64,000 nt of DNA, from assembly GCA_963753115.1 (NCBI GenBank), contig CAVWBB010000008.1, positions 55,105-119,104 on the forward strand, written 5' to 3'. Each line of letters opens with the position of its first letter. The first letter of the stretch is position 1. The notes below the pieces were generated by a model. That model searched no databases and was not told the origin of the DNA. It saw only the letters and a list, made by a program, of their open reading frames with translations. Below, one piece after another: positions 1 through 9,616 of the stretch. Made by a program: the position numbers and the translations under genes. This DNA is from Bog-473 sp963753115 (GTDB lineage: Bacteria > Actinomycetota > Acidimicrobiia > Acidimicrobiales > RAAP-2).

Positions 1-858
1 TCACTTCGGGACGGACAGTTGCTGGTCCTGCGTTCCACCGTGTATCCCGGTACCACCGCCCTGGTGGAATCGACGGTCGCCGAACTCGGCAAGTCCGTCG
101 ACGTCGCCTTCTGCCCCGAACGGATCGCCGAAGGAAAGGCGATGACCGAGCTCTTCGAACTCCCGCAGATCGTGTCGAGCCGGCAACCGACTGCGCTCGA
201 CCGGGCCGAGAAGCTCTTCGGGAACCTGGCGTCCCAAATGGTCAGGATGCAACCCGAAGAGGCCGAATTGGCGAAGCTCTTCACGAACACGTGGCGCTAC
301 ATACGATTCGCCACCGCCAACCAGCTCTTCATGATGGCCAACGACTTCGGCCTCGACTACGAGCGCATACGGGCGGGCCTGACGTTCGACTACCCGCGGG
401 CCGCCGATCTACCCGGCGCCGGGTTCGCTGCAGGACCCTGTCTCCTGAAGGACACCATGCAGCTCGCCGCGTTCAACAACAACAACTTCGTGCTCGGCCA
501 CGCCGCCATGATGGTCAACGAGGGCCTCCCGCTCTACATGGTGTCGCGGCTCGAGAGAACGTACCCGCTCTCGACGTTGACGGTCGGCCTGCTCGGCATG
601 TCGTTCAAGGCGGAGTCGGACGACATTCGATCGAGCCTGAGCTACAAGCTCAAGCGCATCCTCCGCTTCAAGGCGAAGGCGGTCCTCTGCCACGACCCGT
701 ATGTGACCGTCGACTCGGAGCTCTCTCCCTTGGAGGAAGTCCTGGAGCGATCGGATCTCCTGATCCTGTCGACCCCGCATCGGGACTATCAGGGGCTGCA
801 GGTGGACGTCCCGCTGATCGACATCTGGGGGACCCTCGGGAACGGGACGGTCCTGTGA
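1..858 (+). CDS. UDP-glucose/GDP-mannose dehydrogenase family protein, 5'-truncated by window edge
   Basis: This is the C-terminal 285 residues of a nucleotide-sugar 6-dehydrogenase, which oxidises a UDP- or GDP-hexose to the uronic acid using two NAD+. The frame is open from base 1, so the N-terminal Rossmann NAD domain lies outside the window. The GPCLLKD segment carries the cysteine of the thioester intermediate, and a second Rossmann-like UDP-binding domain follows (LLGMSFKAESDDIR). The best general match is the UDP-N-acetyl-mannosaminuronate dehydrogenase (WecC-like) branch, but the substrate cannot be fixed. The stop overlaps the GTG start of the next glycosyltransferase, which suggests one operon for an acidic-sugar glycan. 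Confidence 0.85.
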   Translation, partial: SLRDGQLLVLRSTVYPGTTALVESTVAELGKSVDVAFCPERIAEGKAMTELFELPQIVSSRQPTALDRAEKLFGNLASQMVRMQPEEAELAKLFTNTWRYIRFATANQLFMMANDFGLDYERIRAGLTFDYPRAADLPGAGFAAGPCLLKDTMQLAAFNNNNFVLGHAAMMVNEGLPLYMVSRLERTYPLSTLTVGLLGMSFKAESDDIRSSLSYKLKRILRFKAKAVLCHDPYVTVDSELSPLEEVLERSDLLILSTPHRDYQGLQVDVPLIDIWGTLGNGTVL

Positions 859-1605
859 AGCCCCAGGTTTCCGTGATCGTCCTGGCCTACAACGAGGGGG
901 AGGCGATCGTGCCGTGCCTCGAGCGCATCCTCACGTCGGTGGAGCTCCCGTGCGAAGTCCTCGTGGTCTACGACTCGCCCGACGACACGACCGTCCCGTG
1001 GATCGAGAAGTGCCAACGCGCCGACCCACGTGTTCTCCCCGTCCTCAACCTCTACGGCAAGGGTCCAGCCCGCGCCATCCGCTTCGGATTCGCCCAGGCG
1101 GCCGCCGATGTCGCGGTGGTGACGATGGCGGACGGGTGTGACGATCCCATGCAGATCGACTCCCTGGCGCGGCTGGTCGATCGCGGCGTCACCATCGCTG
1201 CGGCCTCCCGCTACGCGCGGGGAGGTCGCCAGATCGGTGGGCCATCTCATGAAGAGCGTGATGTCCCGGACTGCGGGAATCTCCCTCCATCTCCTGGCCC
1301 GGGTCGGCACCCGGGACGGCACCAATTCGTTCAAGGCCTACTCGACGGAGTTCGTCCGATCGGTCGGCATCGACTCCGACGAGGGTTTCGAGGTGGGCCT
1401 CGAGCTCGTCGCCAAGGCCCGGCGCCTCCGCCTCCCGGTTGCGGAAATCCCCACGATCTGGCTCGAGCGGACAAGCGGGCAGTCCAACTTCAAGCTGCGG
1501 AAATGGCTGCCTCACTACCTCCGCTGGTACGCCTACGCCTTCGGTCCGAAGCTGACCGTCGAGGAGGTTCGCAGCGATCGGGACCCTGCCAGGTGTACTC
1601 CCTGA
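855..1605 (+). CDS. Glycosyltransferase family 2 (frameshifted)
   Basis: Cytoplasmic GT-A glycosyltransferase resembling dolichol-phosphate-mannose synthases. It starts at a GTG overlapping the previous stop and opens with VSVIVLAYNEGEAI, the GT2 nucleotide-binding strand; MADGCDDP supplies a DxD-like metal site. The reading frame breaks near 1240 after RYARGGRQIGG, and the protein continues one frame over as HLMKSVMSRTAG to the stop at 1603-1605. Removing one G from the GGG at 1239-1241 restores a continuous protein of about 250 residues. No C-terminal membrane anchor is visible. A base-call error is more likely than a true pseudogene. Confidence 0.75.
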
Positions 1606-1673
1606 GCGTTTGCAGCTCAGCCGTTCCCGAACGTCCTCTATTCCCCTTTCAACAGGCACAAGGAGTGTGATCA

Positions 1674-2699
1674 ATGGCGACCGTCCTCGTCAGCGGTTCA
1701 GCTGGCTTCATCGGTGGGTACGTGGTGGAGGAACTGCTCCGTCGCGGCCATGAGGTGGTGGGGATCGACAACCTCTCGAAGTACGGCCGGGTCACGAAGT
1801 CCTACGACGACCACCGGTCCTACACATTTGTGGAGGGGGACGCCAGGGACGTCGACTTGATGACGAAACTGCTGTTGGACTGCGACCACTTCATCGCCGG
1901 CGCAGCCATGATCGGCGGGATCTCCTACTTCCACACCTACGCCTACGATCTGCTGGCCACCAACGAGCGCATCATCGCCACCTCGTGTGACGCCGCGATC
2001 GAAGCCCACCATGCGGGTCGCCTCCAGAAGGTGACCTACCTCTCGTCGTCCATGGTCTTCGAGTCCACAACCTCTTGGCCATCGACCGAGGAGCAGGTGC
2101 TCGAGATCCCGCCGCCGATATCGTCGTACGGTTTCCAGAAGCTGGCCGTGGAGTACTTCGCGCGCGCCGCGCACTCTCAGTACGGGCTCCCCTACACCAT
2201 TCTGCGCCCGTTCAACTGTGTCGGGATCGGGGAGCGGCGGGCGTTGGGCGACGTCGAGATCCTCTCCGGGAACGTGAGTCTGGCCATGAGCCACGTGGTG
2301 CCGGACCTCGTCCAGAAGGTGCTGAAGGGTCAAGACCCGCTGCATCTCCTCGGTGACGGCAGCCAGATCCGTCACTACACCTACGGGGGGGACCTGGCGT
2401 CAGGGATCGTCACCGCGATGGAGAGTCCGGCGGCACTGAACGAGGACTTCAACCTCTCGACGGCCACCTCCACGACCGTCCTCGAGCTGGCCGAGACCAT
2501 CTGGAAGAAGATCCATGGGGAGGACTCGGAACTCCGCTACGTGGCGGACACCCCGTTCGAACACGACGTCGCGCGCCGTATCCCGGCCACGGAGAAGGCG
2601 GCGAGGGTGCTGGGATTCGAGGCGACGACCTCGCTGAGCGACATGCTCGACGAGGTGATCCCATGGATCAAGAACGCCATGGAAGAAGGGGCGATCTGA
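1674..2699 (+). CDS. NAD-dependent epimerase/dehydratase (extended SDR)
   Basis: 341-residue extended short-chain dehydrogenase acting on a nucleotide-diphospho-sugar. The N-terminus has the Rossmann motif GSAGFIGG (residues 7-14), a serine-rich strand (YLSSSMVF) precedes the catalytic YGFQK (YxxxK), and RPFNCVG and LGDGSQIRHYTY are typical substrate-domain segments. An AAGGAG ribosome site lies just before ATG 1674. It follows the dehydrogenase and glycosyltransferase on the same strand, so it probably makes or epimerises the sugar that they use. UDP-glucose 4-epimerase-like or dehydratase activity cannot be distinguished from sequence alone. Confidence 0.85.
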   Translation: MATVLVSGSAGFIGGYVVEELLRRGHEVVGIDNLSKYGRVTKSYDDHRSYTFVEGDARDVDLMTKLLLDCDHFIAGAAMIGGISYFHTYAYDLLATNERIIATSCDAAIEAHHAGRLQKVTYLSSSMVFESTTSWPSTEEQVLEIPPPISSYGFQKLAVEYFARAAHSQYGLPYTILRPFNCVGIGERRALGDVEILSGNVSLAMSHVVPDLVQKVLKGQDPLHLLGDGSQIRHYTYGGDLASGIVTAMESPAALNEDFNLSTATSTTVLELAETIWKKIHGEDSELRYVADTPFEHDVARRIPATEKAARVLGFEATTSLSDMLDEVIPWIKNAMEEGAI

Positions 2700-2718
2700 C
2701 GACAACGGGCCGGCAGGC

Positions 2719-3787
2719 TCAGCCGAGCACGAGCTGTCCCCCGGCGTAATCGAGGATGACCCACCCGTAGCGCCGCAGCTGGTCCGAGCCCAAGAGACCC
2801 TGGGTGCCGGAGAGGCTGATGGTGCCGAAGTTCGTCGATCCGATGAGCTGGGGATGGAGGACCAGGCCCGGCACGGACCACGATCCACTGTGGACGAGCG
2901 GCGCGGTGATCACCGAGCAGACGGTGGACTGGCGTTGGGCCAGGTCGGTGCGCGGCAAGGGACTGCGCCCGCGCCACCGAGGACGACACGACGCTCTGCG
3001 ACGAACCCGTGTCGACCACGAAATCACGGCGGGGGCCCGCGGCGAAGCGGACGGCCACGTTGAGCGAGACGTCGCCCTGCAACGGTGTCACCGTGAGCGG
3101 CACCGTCGTCCCGCTCTCGCCCTGGAGCAGCGTGGCCGATGGCGGCCCCTTCGGGCCCGTGTAGGGCGACGACTGGGTCAGCGGCGCGCCTTCAGGTCCG
3201 GGCAGGACGAGTGCACCGGAGTCGAAATCGATGCGGACCCCGCCGAACCGGGACAGGACGTCGGAACCAAGCAGGCCGTCGGGCTCGTCCTTCCCTCCCA
3301 TCTGGGGCAGCGTGGCGGCCGTGAGCTGTTGGGGAGCCAAGGTCACCCCGCTGAGCGACCAGGTGCCCACAGAGACGGGCTGGGCGGTGCCGGTGCACCC
3401 GACGCCGGCGAACTCGGTCGCAGCGCCGGCTGCCGCCAGGTGCAGGCGATGGGCCAAGCCGGCGTCAATGGTCGACTGGCCCGCCCCCGAGTCCAGAACG
3501 AACGGGTACGGGCCCTGACCGCCGATGCACACGTCGACGCTCTCGGCGACCTGCCCGGCGACGACACTCACGGTGAGCGGCACCTTCACTCCCCCTCCGG
3601 GGGCTGCCGTCAGGCCGCCGCACCCGTTGGCCGTGGGGGGCAGCGCGAACGTGACCTGTGGCTCGACGTGCACGTGCGCTTGGGCCTTCGAGCTGGGCCC
3701 GCTGACGAGCGCCGCCAGGGCGAGCACCACCACGGTCATGCCGATGGCGACCAGCGCGACGATGAGCAGACCTCGACGCCCGGTCAA
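2719..3787 (-). CDS. Exported two-lobed retropepsin-like aspartic protease (frameshifted)
   Basis: Begins at TTG 3787 with a short basic N-terminus and one hydrophobic helix (LLIVALVAIGMTVVVLALAAL), so it is exported or membrane-anchored. Two homologous lobes follow, each with an aspartyl-protease active-site motif: LDSGAGQS and VDTGSSQS. Both are followed by a flap-distal GLLGSDxLxR motif. The second lobe is interrupted near 2960: after SSVARAQS the protein continues in another frame as RTDLAQRQSTVCSVI and ends QLVLG. Removing one base of the GGG at 2959-2961 (CCC on the coding strand) joins the two parts. It lies 4 bases after the glycosyltransferase stop, at the end of the rfb operon. The substrate is unknown. 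Confidence 0.7.
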
Positions 3788-3791
3788 TGCG

Positions 3792-4676
3792 CTAACGGCT
3801 GACGGCGATGCGGAGGGTGGCCATGGCCATGCGCGCCCCGAGCACCAGCGCCGCCAGCGGCAGCGCGATGCGGCGCCACCCCTTGGTGGTCCGGAAGGTG
3901 AAGCGGAGTGCCGAGCGGTGGTGGGCCACCATCATCCGGTAGGGGTGGCGCGCCGTGCTCACGCCTTGCACGTGGGTCACCTCCGCCGTCCCGGCGAAGC
4001 CCACCCCCCAGCCGGCATCGTGGGCCCGCCAGCACAGGTCCATGTCCTCGTTGTACATGAAGTAGGCCTCGTCGAAGCCGCCGAGCTCCTCCAGCGCGCT
4101 GCGCCGGGCCAGGAAGCACGATCCGGACACCCACCCGGCCGGCAGCGTCCGATCGCCGTCAGGGGTGCCGGGGTTGTAGCGGAGTGTGAAGGGGTTCTCG
4201 GGACGGAACAACCCCAACAACGCGTGCCCTGCGGCGTCGGTGAAGGTCGGGAAGTTGCGCACTGACGGGTAGACCTCGCCCGTCTCCGTGAAGATGCGCG
4301 GCCCCACCAGCGCCCAGGCGCGCTCGGTCACGAGGGCCTGCCGCAGCGCACCCAGCGCGCCCGGGTGCACGACCAGGTCGGGATTGCTGACGAGGATCCA
4401 CTCGGGCGGGGACGCCTCCCCCGCCAGCGCGGCCAGGCCACGGTTCACTCCGGCGCCGAAGCCGACATTGCGGCCCGGCCGCACAATGCGCACACTCCCG
4501 ACAACAAGCGCGTCTCCCGGCAGGTCCTGCAGCGCGGCGGCGGCGCTCCCGGCGGACCCGTTCTCCACCACCACGACGGGGTCTGCCCCATCCTGCAGCA
4601 GGGAACGGACGCAGCCGTCCAGCAACGGCCCAGCGTCGTGGTCGACCACGACAGCACCGATCACGTCGGACACCAA
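3792..4676 (-). CDS. Glycosyltransferase family 2, rhamnosyltransferase-like
   Basis: 294-residue GT-A transferase with the WbbL-like layout: IGAVVVDHDAGPLL nucleotide-binding strand, GRNVGFGAGVNRG motif, LVSNPDL in the DxD position, and the acceptor motif GFDEAYFMYNEDMDLCWRA (catalytic-base ED). This subfamily often moves L-rhamnose onto a polyprenyl-linked GlcNAc. Two dTDP-rhamnose genes upstream in the same operon make dTDP-rhamnose a reasonable donor, though this is inferred. A C-terminal hydrophobic helix may dock it on the membrane. TTG 4676 or GTG 4673 can serve as start. Confidence 0.82.
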   Translation of the reverse strand: MVSDVIGAVVVDHDAGPLLDGCVRSLLQDGADPVVVVENGSAGSAAAALQDLPGDALVVGSVRIVRPGRNVGFGAGVNRGLAALAGEASPPEWILVSNPDLVVHPGALGALRQALVTERAWALVGPRIFTETGEVYPSVRNFPTFTDAAGHALLGLFRPENPFTLRYNPGTPDGDRTLPAGWVSGSCFLARRSALEELGGFDEAYFMYNEDMDLCWRAHDAGWGVGFAGTAEVTHVQGVSTARHPYRMMVAHHRSALRFTFRTTKGWRRIALPLAALVLGARMAMATLRIAVSR

Positions 4677-4680
4677 GGGC

Positions 4681-5409
4681 TCAGTACTCCCGCGTGAAGC
4701 GGAACTTGACCAGGGCCTTCAACGCGCCGAACCCGTCGCGCCAGGTGATCTTCTTCCCTTCGTCCGGTTCGCGGCCCGCGTAGGAGATCGGCACCTCGTA
4801 AATGCGGTGCCCGCGGCGCAGCACCTTGGCCGTGATTTCGGGCTCGAAGTCGAACCTGTTCGACACGATCGTCAGGCCCTCGATCACCTGGGCGTCGAAG
4901 AGCTTGTAGCAGGTCTCCATGTCGGACAGAGTCGAGCTGTACAGGACGTTGGTCACGAGGGAGAGAAAGCGATTCCCGATCCAGTGCAGGGGCAACATGT
5001 TCTTGCGCTCGCCGGTGAACCGGCTGCCGTAGACGACACGAGCCTTGCCGCGCAGGATCGGTTCGAGGAGGCGCGGCCAGTCGTTGGGGTCGTACTCGAG
5101 GTCGGCATCCTGCACCAGCACGAGATCGCCGTGGGCCTCGGCCAGCCCCGTGCGGATCGCGGCACCCTTGCCCTGGTTCACCTTGTGATGCAGGACCTTC
5201 ACCGTCGAGTCCTCCAGCGCATGCAGCACCTTGTCCGAGCCGTCGCTGCTCCCGTCGTCGACCACAATGATCTGGAGCACCAGCGGCAGGTCGACCGCCC
5301 GCATGCGGCGGATGACCTCGGCCACGGTCGACCGCTCGTTGAAGACCGGCATGATGACACTGAGTGTCCGGTAGGTCCGTGGCGGCGGGTTCGGGTCGTC
5401 TTCGGTCAT
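4681..5409 (-). CDS. Glycosyltransferase family 2, polyprenyl-phosphate sugar synthase-like
   Basis: 242-residue GT2 enzyme close to dolichyl/polyprenyl-phosphate glucose or mannose synthases. It shows LSVIMPVFNERSTV, IIVVDDGSSDGS, NQGKGAAIRTGL and QDADLEYDP (DxD metal site). No membrane domain follows, so it is the soluble type that loads a sugar onto polyprenyl phosphate at the inner membrane face. The start ATG 5409 overlaps the stop of the upstream decarboxylase by four bases, which marks translational coupling. The sugar specificity is not visible in the sequence. Confidence 0.85.
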   Translation of the reverse strand: MTEDDPNPPPRTYRTLSVIMPVFNERSTVAEVIRRMRAVDLPLVLQIIVVDDGSSDGSDKVLHALEDSTVKVLHHKVNQGKGAAIRTGLAEAHGDLVLVQDADLEYDPNDWPRLLEPILRGKARVVYGSRFTGERKNMLPLHWIGNRFLSLVTNVLYSSTLSDMETCYKLFDAQVIEGLTIVSNRFDFEPEITAKVLRRGHRIYEVPISYAGREPDEGKKITWRDGFGALKALVKFRFTREY

Positions 5410-6359
5410 GGTTCGGTCATCTCCTGTGCGAAGTAGTCGATCGTGCGCTCGAGCCCCTCTCGAAGGCTGATCGTGGGCTCCCAGCCCAGCTCGCGCCGGG
5501 CCAGGGTGATGTCGGGGCACCGGCGGGTCGGGTCGTCGGTCGGCAGCGCTTCGAAGACGATCTCCGACGCCGAGCCCGTGACCTCCAGGACGAAGCGGGC
5601 GAGTTCGAGCATGGTGCGCTCGTCGGGGTTCCCAATGTTGACGGGGCCGACGAGCGACGAGTCGAGGAGCGCCACGAGGCCACGGATCTCGTCCTCGACG
5701 TAACACAGGCTCCGGGTCTGGCTGCCGTCTCCGTACACGGTCAACGGATCACCCCGCAGTGCCTGCACGATGAAGTTGGACACGACGCGGCCGTCGCCGG
5801 CCGAGAGCCGGGGGCCGTAGGTGTTGAAGATGCGCACGATGCCCACGTTGACCCCGTGCGTCCGGTGCATGGCCATGGTCAGGCTCTCGGAGAACCGCTT
5901 GGCCTCGTCGTAGACACTGCGCGGCCCCGTCGGATCGACGTTGCCCCGGTAGCTCTCCACCTGGGGGTGCACCTCTGGATCGCCGTAGACCTCGCTGGTG
6001 CTCGCCATCAAGAACCGCGCCCCTGGTCCGCGGGCCAGCTCGAGCAGCCGCCTGGTGCCCTCGCTTCCCACGGCCAGCGTGTCGAACGGCCGGGCGAGGT
6101 ACGCGGGCGGCGACGCCGGGGAGGCCAGGTTGCACACGGCGTCGACCTTCACCCCATCGGGCAGCTCGATCTCGACTTTCTCGCTGACGTTGGTGACGAT
6201 CAGGCTGAACCGGTCGTGCCCCAGCAGGTGGGCGACGTTGGCCCGCGATCCGGTCGACAGGTCGTCGAGGCAGACGACGGTGTCGCCACGCTCGACGAGG
6301 TGATCGCAGAGATGAGAGCCCAGGAAGCCCGCGCCTCCGGCCACCACGGCCAGGCTCAC
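5406..6359 (-). CDS. UDP-glucuronate decarboxylase-like NAD-dependent epimerase
   Basis: 317-residue extended SDR, 5'-coupled to UDP-glucose dehydrogenase. It has the NAD motif GGAGFLGSHL, LASPASPPAY, the ASTSEVYGDPEVHPQ strand, catalytic YDEAK and the RIFNTYGPR substrate loop. The ASPASP and EVYGDP signatures are typical of UDP-xylose synthase, which converts UDP-glucuronate to UDP-xylose. The gene immediately upstream makes UDP-glucuronate, which supports this role. The start chosen is GTG 6359, overlapping the upstream stop (GTGA). Confidence 0.83.
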   Translation of the reverse strand: MSLAVVAGGAGFLGSHLCDHLVERGDTVVCLDDLSTGSRANVAHLLGHDRFSLIVTNVSEKVEIELPDGVKVDAVCNLASPASPPAYLARPFDTLAVGSEGTRRLLELARGPGARFLMASTSEVYGDPEVHPQVESYRGNVDPTGPRSVYDEAKRFSESLTMAMHRTHGVNVGIVRIFNTYGPRLSAGDGRVVSNFIVQALRGDPLTVYGDGSQTRSLCYVEDEIRGLVALLDSSLVGPVNIGNPDERTMLELARFVLEVTGSASEIVFEALPTDDPTRRCPDITLARRELGWEPTISLREGLERTIDYFAQEMTEP

Positions 6360-7673
6360 TGGCGGCCGATCCCTGCGTACTGGAAGCCCATACGGCGCAC
6401 CGCGGCCGGGTCGAGCAGGTTGCGGGCGTCGACGATGTTGGGCTCGGCCATGGCGTCGTGCACCCGGGAGAAGTCGAGCCAGCGGAACTCGTCCCATTCC
6501 GTGAGCACGACCAGCACCTGGGCCCCCGCCGCCGCCGCGTAGGGGTCGGCCCGCAGCTCCAGGCCCTGCAGGTCCGGGACGTCGGTCTCGGCGTCCACGG
6601 TGGGGTCGAAGGCATGCACGGTGGCCCCCGAAGCGGCCAGGCGATGGGCGATCTGCAGGCTCGGCGAGTCGCGCCGGTCGTCGGTGTTCGCTTTGAAGGT
6701 GAGGCCCCAGACGGCGATCGTGGCGCCGTCGGCCGAACCACCGCAGGCACGCACGACCTTGGCCACGACCCGGGAGAGCTGCTCGTCGTTGGAGGCGATC
6801 GCACCGGCGAGCAGCGAGAAGTCGTACCCCGCCTCCCCTGCGATGTGCAGAAGGGCGCGGGTGTCCTTGGGCAGGCACGACCCACCCCAGCCGGGTCCGG
6901 GCCGCAGGAACTCGAAGCCGATGCGCTTGTCGTAGCCCAGGCCGAGCAGCACGTCGCGGGCGTCGGCCCCGACCTCCTCGCACAGGCCGGCGAGGGCGTT
7001 GACGAAACTGAGCTTGGTGGCCAGGAACGCATTCGACGCGTACTTGATCGTCTCCGAGGTCGTGGCATCGGTGACGATGAGCGGCGCCCGGGTCGACGAG
7101 AACAGCTCCCCCACCCTGGTTGCCGCCTGGGCATCGTCCGCCCCGACGACGATGCGGTCGGGGTTGAGGCTGTCGGCGACCGCGGTGCCCTCACGGAGGA
7201 ACTCCGGGTTCGACACGACGCCGACGTCCGGGCGCCCGATCACCCGCTCGACCATGTTGGCCGAGCCGACCGGCACCGTCGACTTGTTGACCACGACGGC
7301 GCCCGGCACCGAGATGCGACGCGATCTCCTTTGCGGCCGCCTCCACGAACGACAGGTCGGCCGAGCCGTCCGCGCTCTGCGGCGTCGGCACGCACAGGAA
7401 GACGAACTCCGCTCCCTCGACCGCATCGACGGCCGAGTCGGTGAAGGAGAGGTTGCCGGCCGCGACGCCGCTCGCCACCAGCTCGTCGAGGCCGGCCTCG
7501 ACGATCGGCATGCGCCCAGAGCGCAGCGCCGACAGCTTGGACGGCTCGTGCTCGGCCAGGACGACGTGGTGACCGAAGTGCGCCAGGGTCGCCGCGGTCG
7601 GCAGACCCACGTAGCCGGCGCCGATGACGGCCACCGAGCGCCGGTCCGTGCGGTCGTTGGTCGCATGGCTCAT
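6356..7673 (-). CDS. ugd: UDP-glucose 6-dehydrogenase (frameshifted)
   Basis: Oxidises UDP-glucose to UDP-glucuronate. The N-terminus from ATG 7673 reads VAVIGAGYVGLPTA (NAD Rossmann motif) and FLCVPTPQ, then the frame breaks near 7303. It resumes as GAVVVNKSTVPVGS, NPEFLREG and the catalytic segment GSCLPKD, and ends in the UDP-binding domain (WGLTFKANTDD, LTEWDEF). The break falls at the CCC of 7302-7304; one base less gives an uninterrupted enzyme of about 438 residues. It is coupled by ATGA/GTGA overlaps to rfbD upstream and to the UDP-glucuronate decarboxylase downstream, so the product is probably channelled to UDP-xylose. A central metabolic gene like this argues for a sequence error. 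Confidence 0.85.
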
Positions 7674-8590
7674 GCCGTTGAGGACGCCTGGAGGGCGAGC
7701 ACCAGGCGGGCCAGGCCGTCCTCCCAGGCAGGCAGGGCGGGCAGGCCGCTCATGCGCAGCGCCATGTTGTCGAGCACCGAATTCGCCGGGCGGGGCGCAG
7801 GGCGGGGCGGATCGAGCTCGGCCGTGCTGATCGGGCGCACCCGCTCGGGATCGGCGCCGGCCTCGGCCAGCACCGCCCGCACGAACCCCCACCACGTCGT
7901 GGCGCCGCTGTTGGTCACGTGGAAGATCCCGGGCCGCCGGTCCAGACCGAGGGTCACGATGGCGGGCGCCAGGTCGGCGGTGAAGGTCGGCGACCCGTGC
8001 TGGTCGTCGACGAAGCGCAGCTCGCCGTCGCCGCTTCCCGCGAGGCGCAGCGCGGTGACGACCATGTTGGCGCCGTGTGCCCCGCACACCCAGCTCGTCC
8101 GCACAATGGTGGACCCGGGCCGGCACTCGCGCTCGCCCGCCAACTTGGAGGCGCCGTACACCGACGTCGGGCCCGGTGTGTCCCACTCGCGGTAGGGCCG
8201 AGCGCTGGTGCCGTCGAAGACGTAGTCAGTCGACACGTAGACCACGTGCGCGCCGACCATGGCCGCCGCCTCCGCCACATTGCGGGTGCCGACGGCATTC
8301 ACGGCGTAGGCGAGGTCGATGTCGGTCTCGCAGCGATCGACCGCGGTGAGCGCGCCACCGTGCAGGACGAGCTCGGGTCGGAAGGAGGTGAACGTCGTCA
8401 GGACGGCATCCCGGTCGTCGACCGGCATGGTGCCGATGTCGGTGCCCAGCACCTCGTGCTCCACACCGGGCCGGGGACCCTCTGGGCCCAACAGCGCACA
8501 GCGACGGCCCCCGACGGGCACCCGCCCCGCCAGGCAGTCGAGCAGGTCACGGCCCAGCTGCCCGTCCGCCCCGGTGATCAGGATCCGCAC
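7670..8590 (-). CDS. rfbD: dTDP-4-dehydrorhamnose reductase
   Basis: 306-residue reductase-extended SDR for the last step of dTDP-L-rhamnose synthesis. It begins MRILITGADGQLGRDL, keeps NAVGTRNVAEAA, VYVSTDYVFDG and the catalytic YGASKLAGE (YxxxK), and has RTSWVCG and DQHGSPTFTADLA, all diagnostic of RfbD/RmlD. It lies 3 bases downstream of rfbB and overlaps ugd. The thymidylyltransferase (rfbA) and 3,5-epimerase (rfbC) are not in the window. Confidence 0.93.
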   Translation of the reverse strand: MRILITGADGQLGRDLLDCLAGRVPVGGRRCALLGPEGPRPGVEHEVLGTDIGTMPVDDRDAVLTTFTSFRPELVLHGGALTAVDRCETDIDLAYAVNAVGTRNVAEAAAMVGAHVVYVSTDYVFDGTSARPYREWDTPGPTSVYGASKLAGERECRPGSTIVRTSWVCGAHGANMVVTALRLAGSGDGELRFVDDQHGSPTFTADLAPAIVTLGLDRRPGIFHVTNSGATTWWGFVRAVLAEAGADPERVRPISTAELDPPRPAPRPANSVLDNMALRMSGLPALPAWEDGLARLVLALQASSTA

Positions 8591-8593
8591 CGC

Positions 8594-9604
8594 TCAGCCG
8601 TTTCCGGTTCCCCAGGACCCTTCGGCGATGGGCGCCCGGGCCCGCAACGGCTCCCACCAGTCTCGGTGTGTGGCGTACCAGGCCACGGTGTCGGCCAGCC
8701 CCTGCTCCCATTCCACCGACGGGGCCCAGCCCAATTCGGTGCGCAGCTTGGAGGAATCGAGCACGTAGCGCCGATCGTGACCGGGTCGGTCGGGCACAAT
8801 CGTCTTGAGCGAATCCGGCTTGCCCAGCGCCGCCAGGATGCGGTCCGCCACCTCCATGATGGAGGCCTCCACGCCGCTGCCGACGTGGTACGTCTCCCCC
8901 ACCCGACCCCGCGCGAGCACGGCGTCGATGGCGGTGCAGTGGTCGTAGACATGCAGCCACTCGCGCCGGTTCTCCGTGCTCGCGTACAACGTGAGGGCTT
9001 TGTCGTCGAGCGCCAGCGCGCAGAAGTGCGGGATCAACTTCTCGGGGAACTGGTACGGCCCGTAGTTGTTGGCGCAGTTGGTGATGGTGACGGGCAGCTC
9101 GTAGGTCTCCGAGTAGGCCCGCACTGCGTGGTCGGCCCCGGCCTTCGACGCGTTGTACGGCGTGCGGGGCCGGTACGGGGAGTCCTCGTGGAAGGCCTCG
9201 TCGGTGTCGAGCGGAAGGTCCCCGTAGACCTCGCACGTCGAGACGTGGTGGAAGCGCGCCACGCCGGCCTGCCGGGCGGCTTCGAGCATGGTCTGGGTCC
9301 CGAGGACGTTCGTCCGGAAGAACAGGCCCGGGTTGAGCACGGCCAGCGAGTTGTGCGACTCGGCGGCGAAGTGGACGATCGTGTCGATGTCCTCACCACG
9401 CAGTGCCTTCTCGGCCACCGCCTGGTCGCAGATGTCGCCCTGGACGAAGACGATCTTGTCCTCGATATCGGACAGGCTGGGTCGGTTGCCGGCGTAGGTG
9501 AGGACGTCGTAGACGACGACATGGTCCTCTGGGTGCTGTTCGACCCAGTATCGGGCGAAGTTCGACCCGATGAAACCGGCACCTCCCGTGACGAGAAGGC
9601 GCAT
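8594..9604 (-). CDS. rfbB: dTDP-glucose 4,6-dehydratase
   Basis: 336-residue extended SDR making dTDP-4-keto-6-deoxyglucose. Motifs: GGAGFIGSNFARY for NAD, FAAESHNS, STCEVYGDLP, YNASKAGADH (catalytic YxxxK), ITNCANNYGPYQFPEKLIP and REWLHVYDHC. It is first in the minus-strand run of seven genes ending near 2720, so its promoter should lie in 9605-9616 or inside the start of birA, which is transcribed in the same direction upstream. Together with rfbD it points to deoxysugar decoration of the envelope. Confidence 0.93.
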   Translation of the reverse strand: MRLLVTGGAGFIGSNFARYWVEQHPEDHVVVYDVLTYAGNRPSLSDIEDKIVFVQGDICDQAVAEKALRGEDIDTIVHFAAESHNSLAVLNPGLFFRTNVLGTQTMLEAARQAGVARFHHVSTCEVYGDLPLDTDEAFHEDSPYRPRTPYNASKAGADHAVRAYSETYELPVTITNCANNYGPYQFPEKLIPHFCALALDDKALTLYASTENRREWLHVYDHCTAIDAVLARGRVGETYHVGSGVEASIMEVADRILAALGKPDSLKTIVPDRPGHDRRYVLDSSKLRTELGWAPSVEWEQGLADTVAWYATHRDWWEPLRARAPIAEGSWGTGNG

Positions 9605-9616
9605 AGTCGGGCAATG

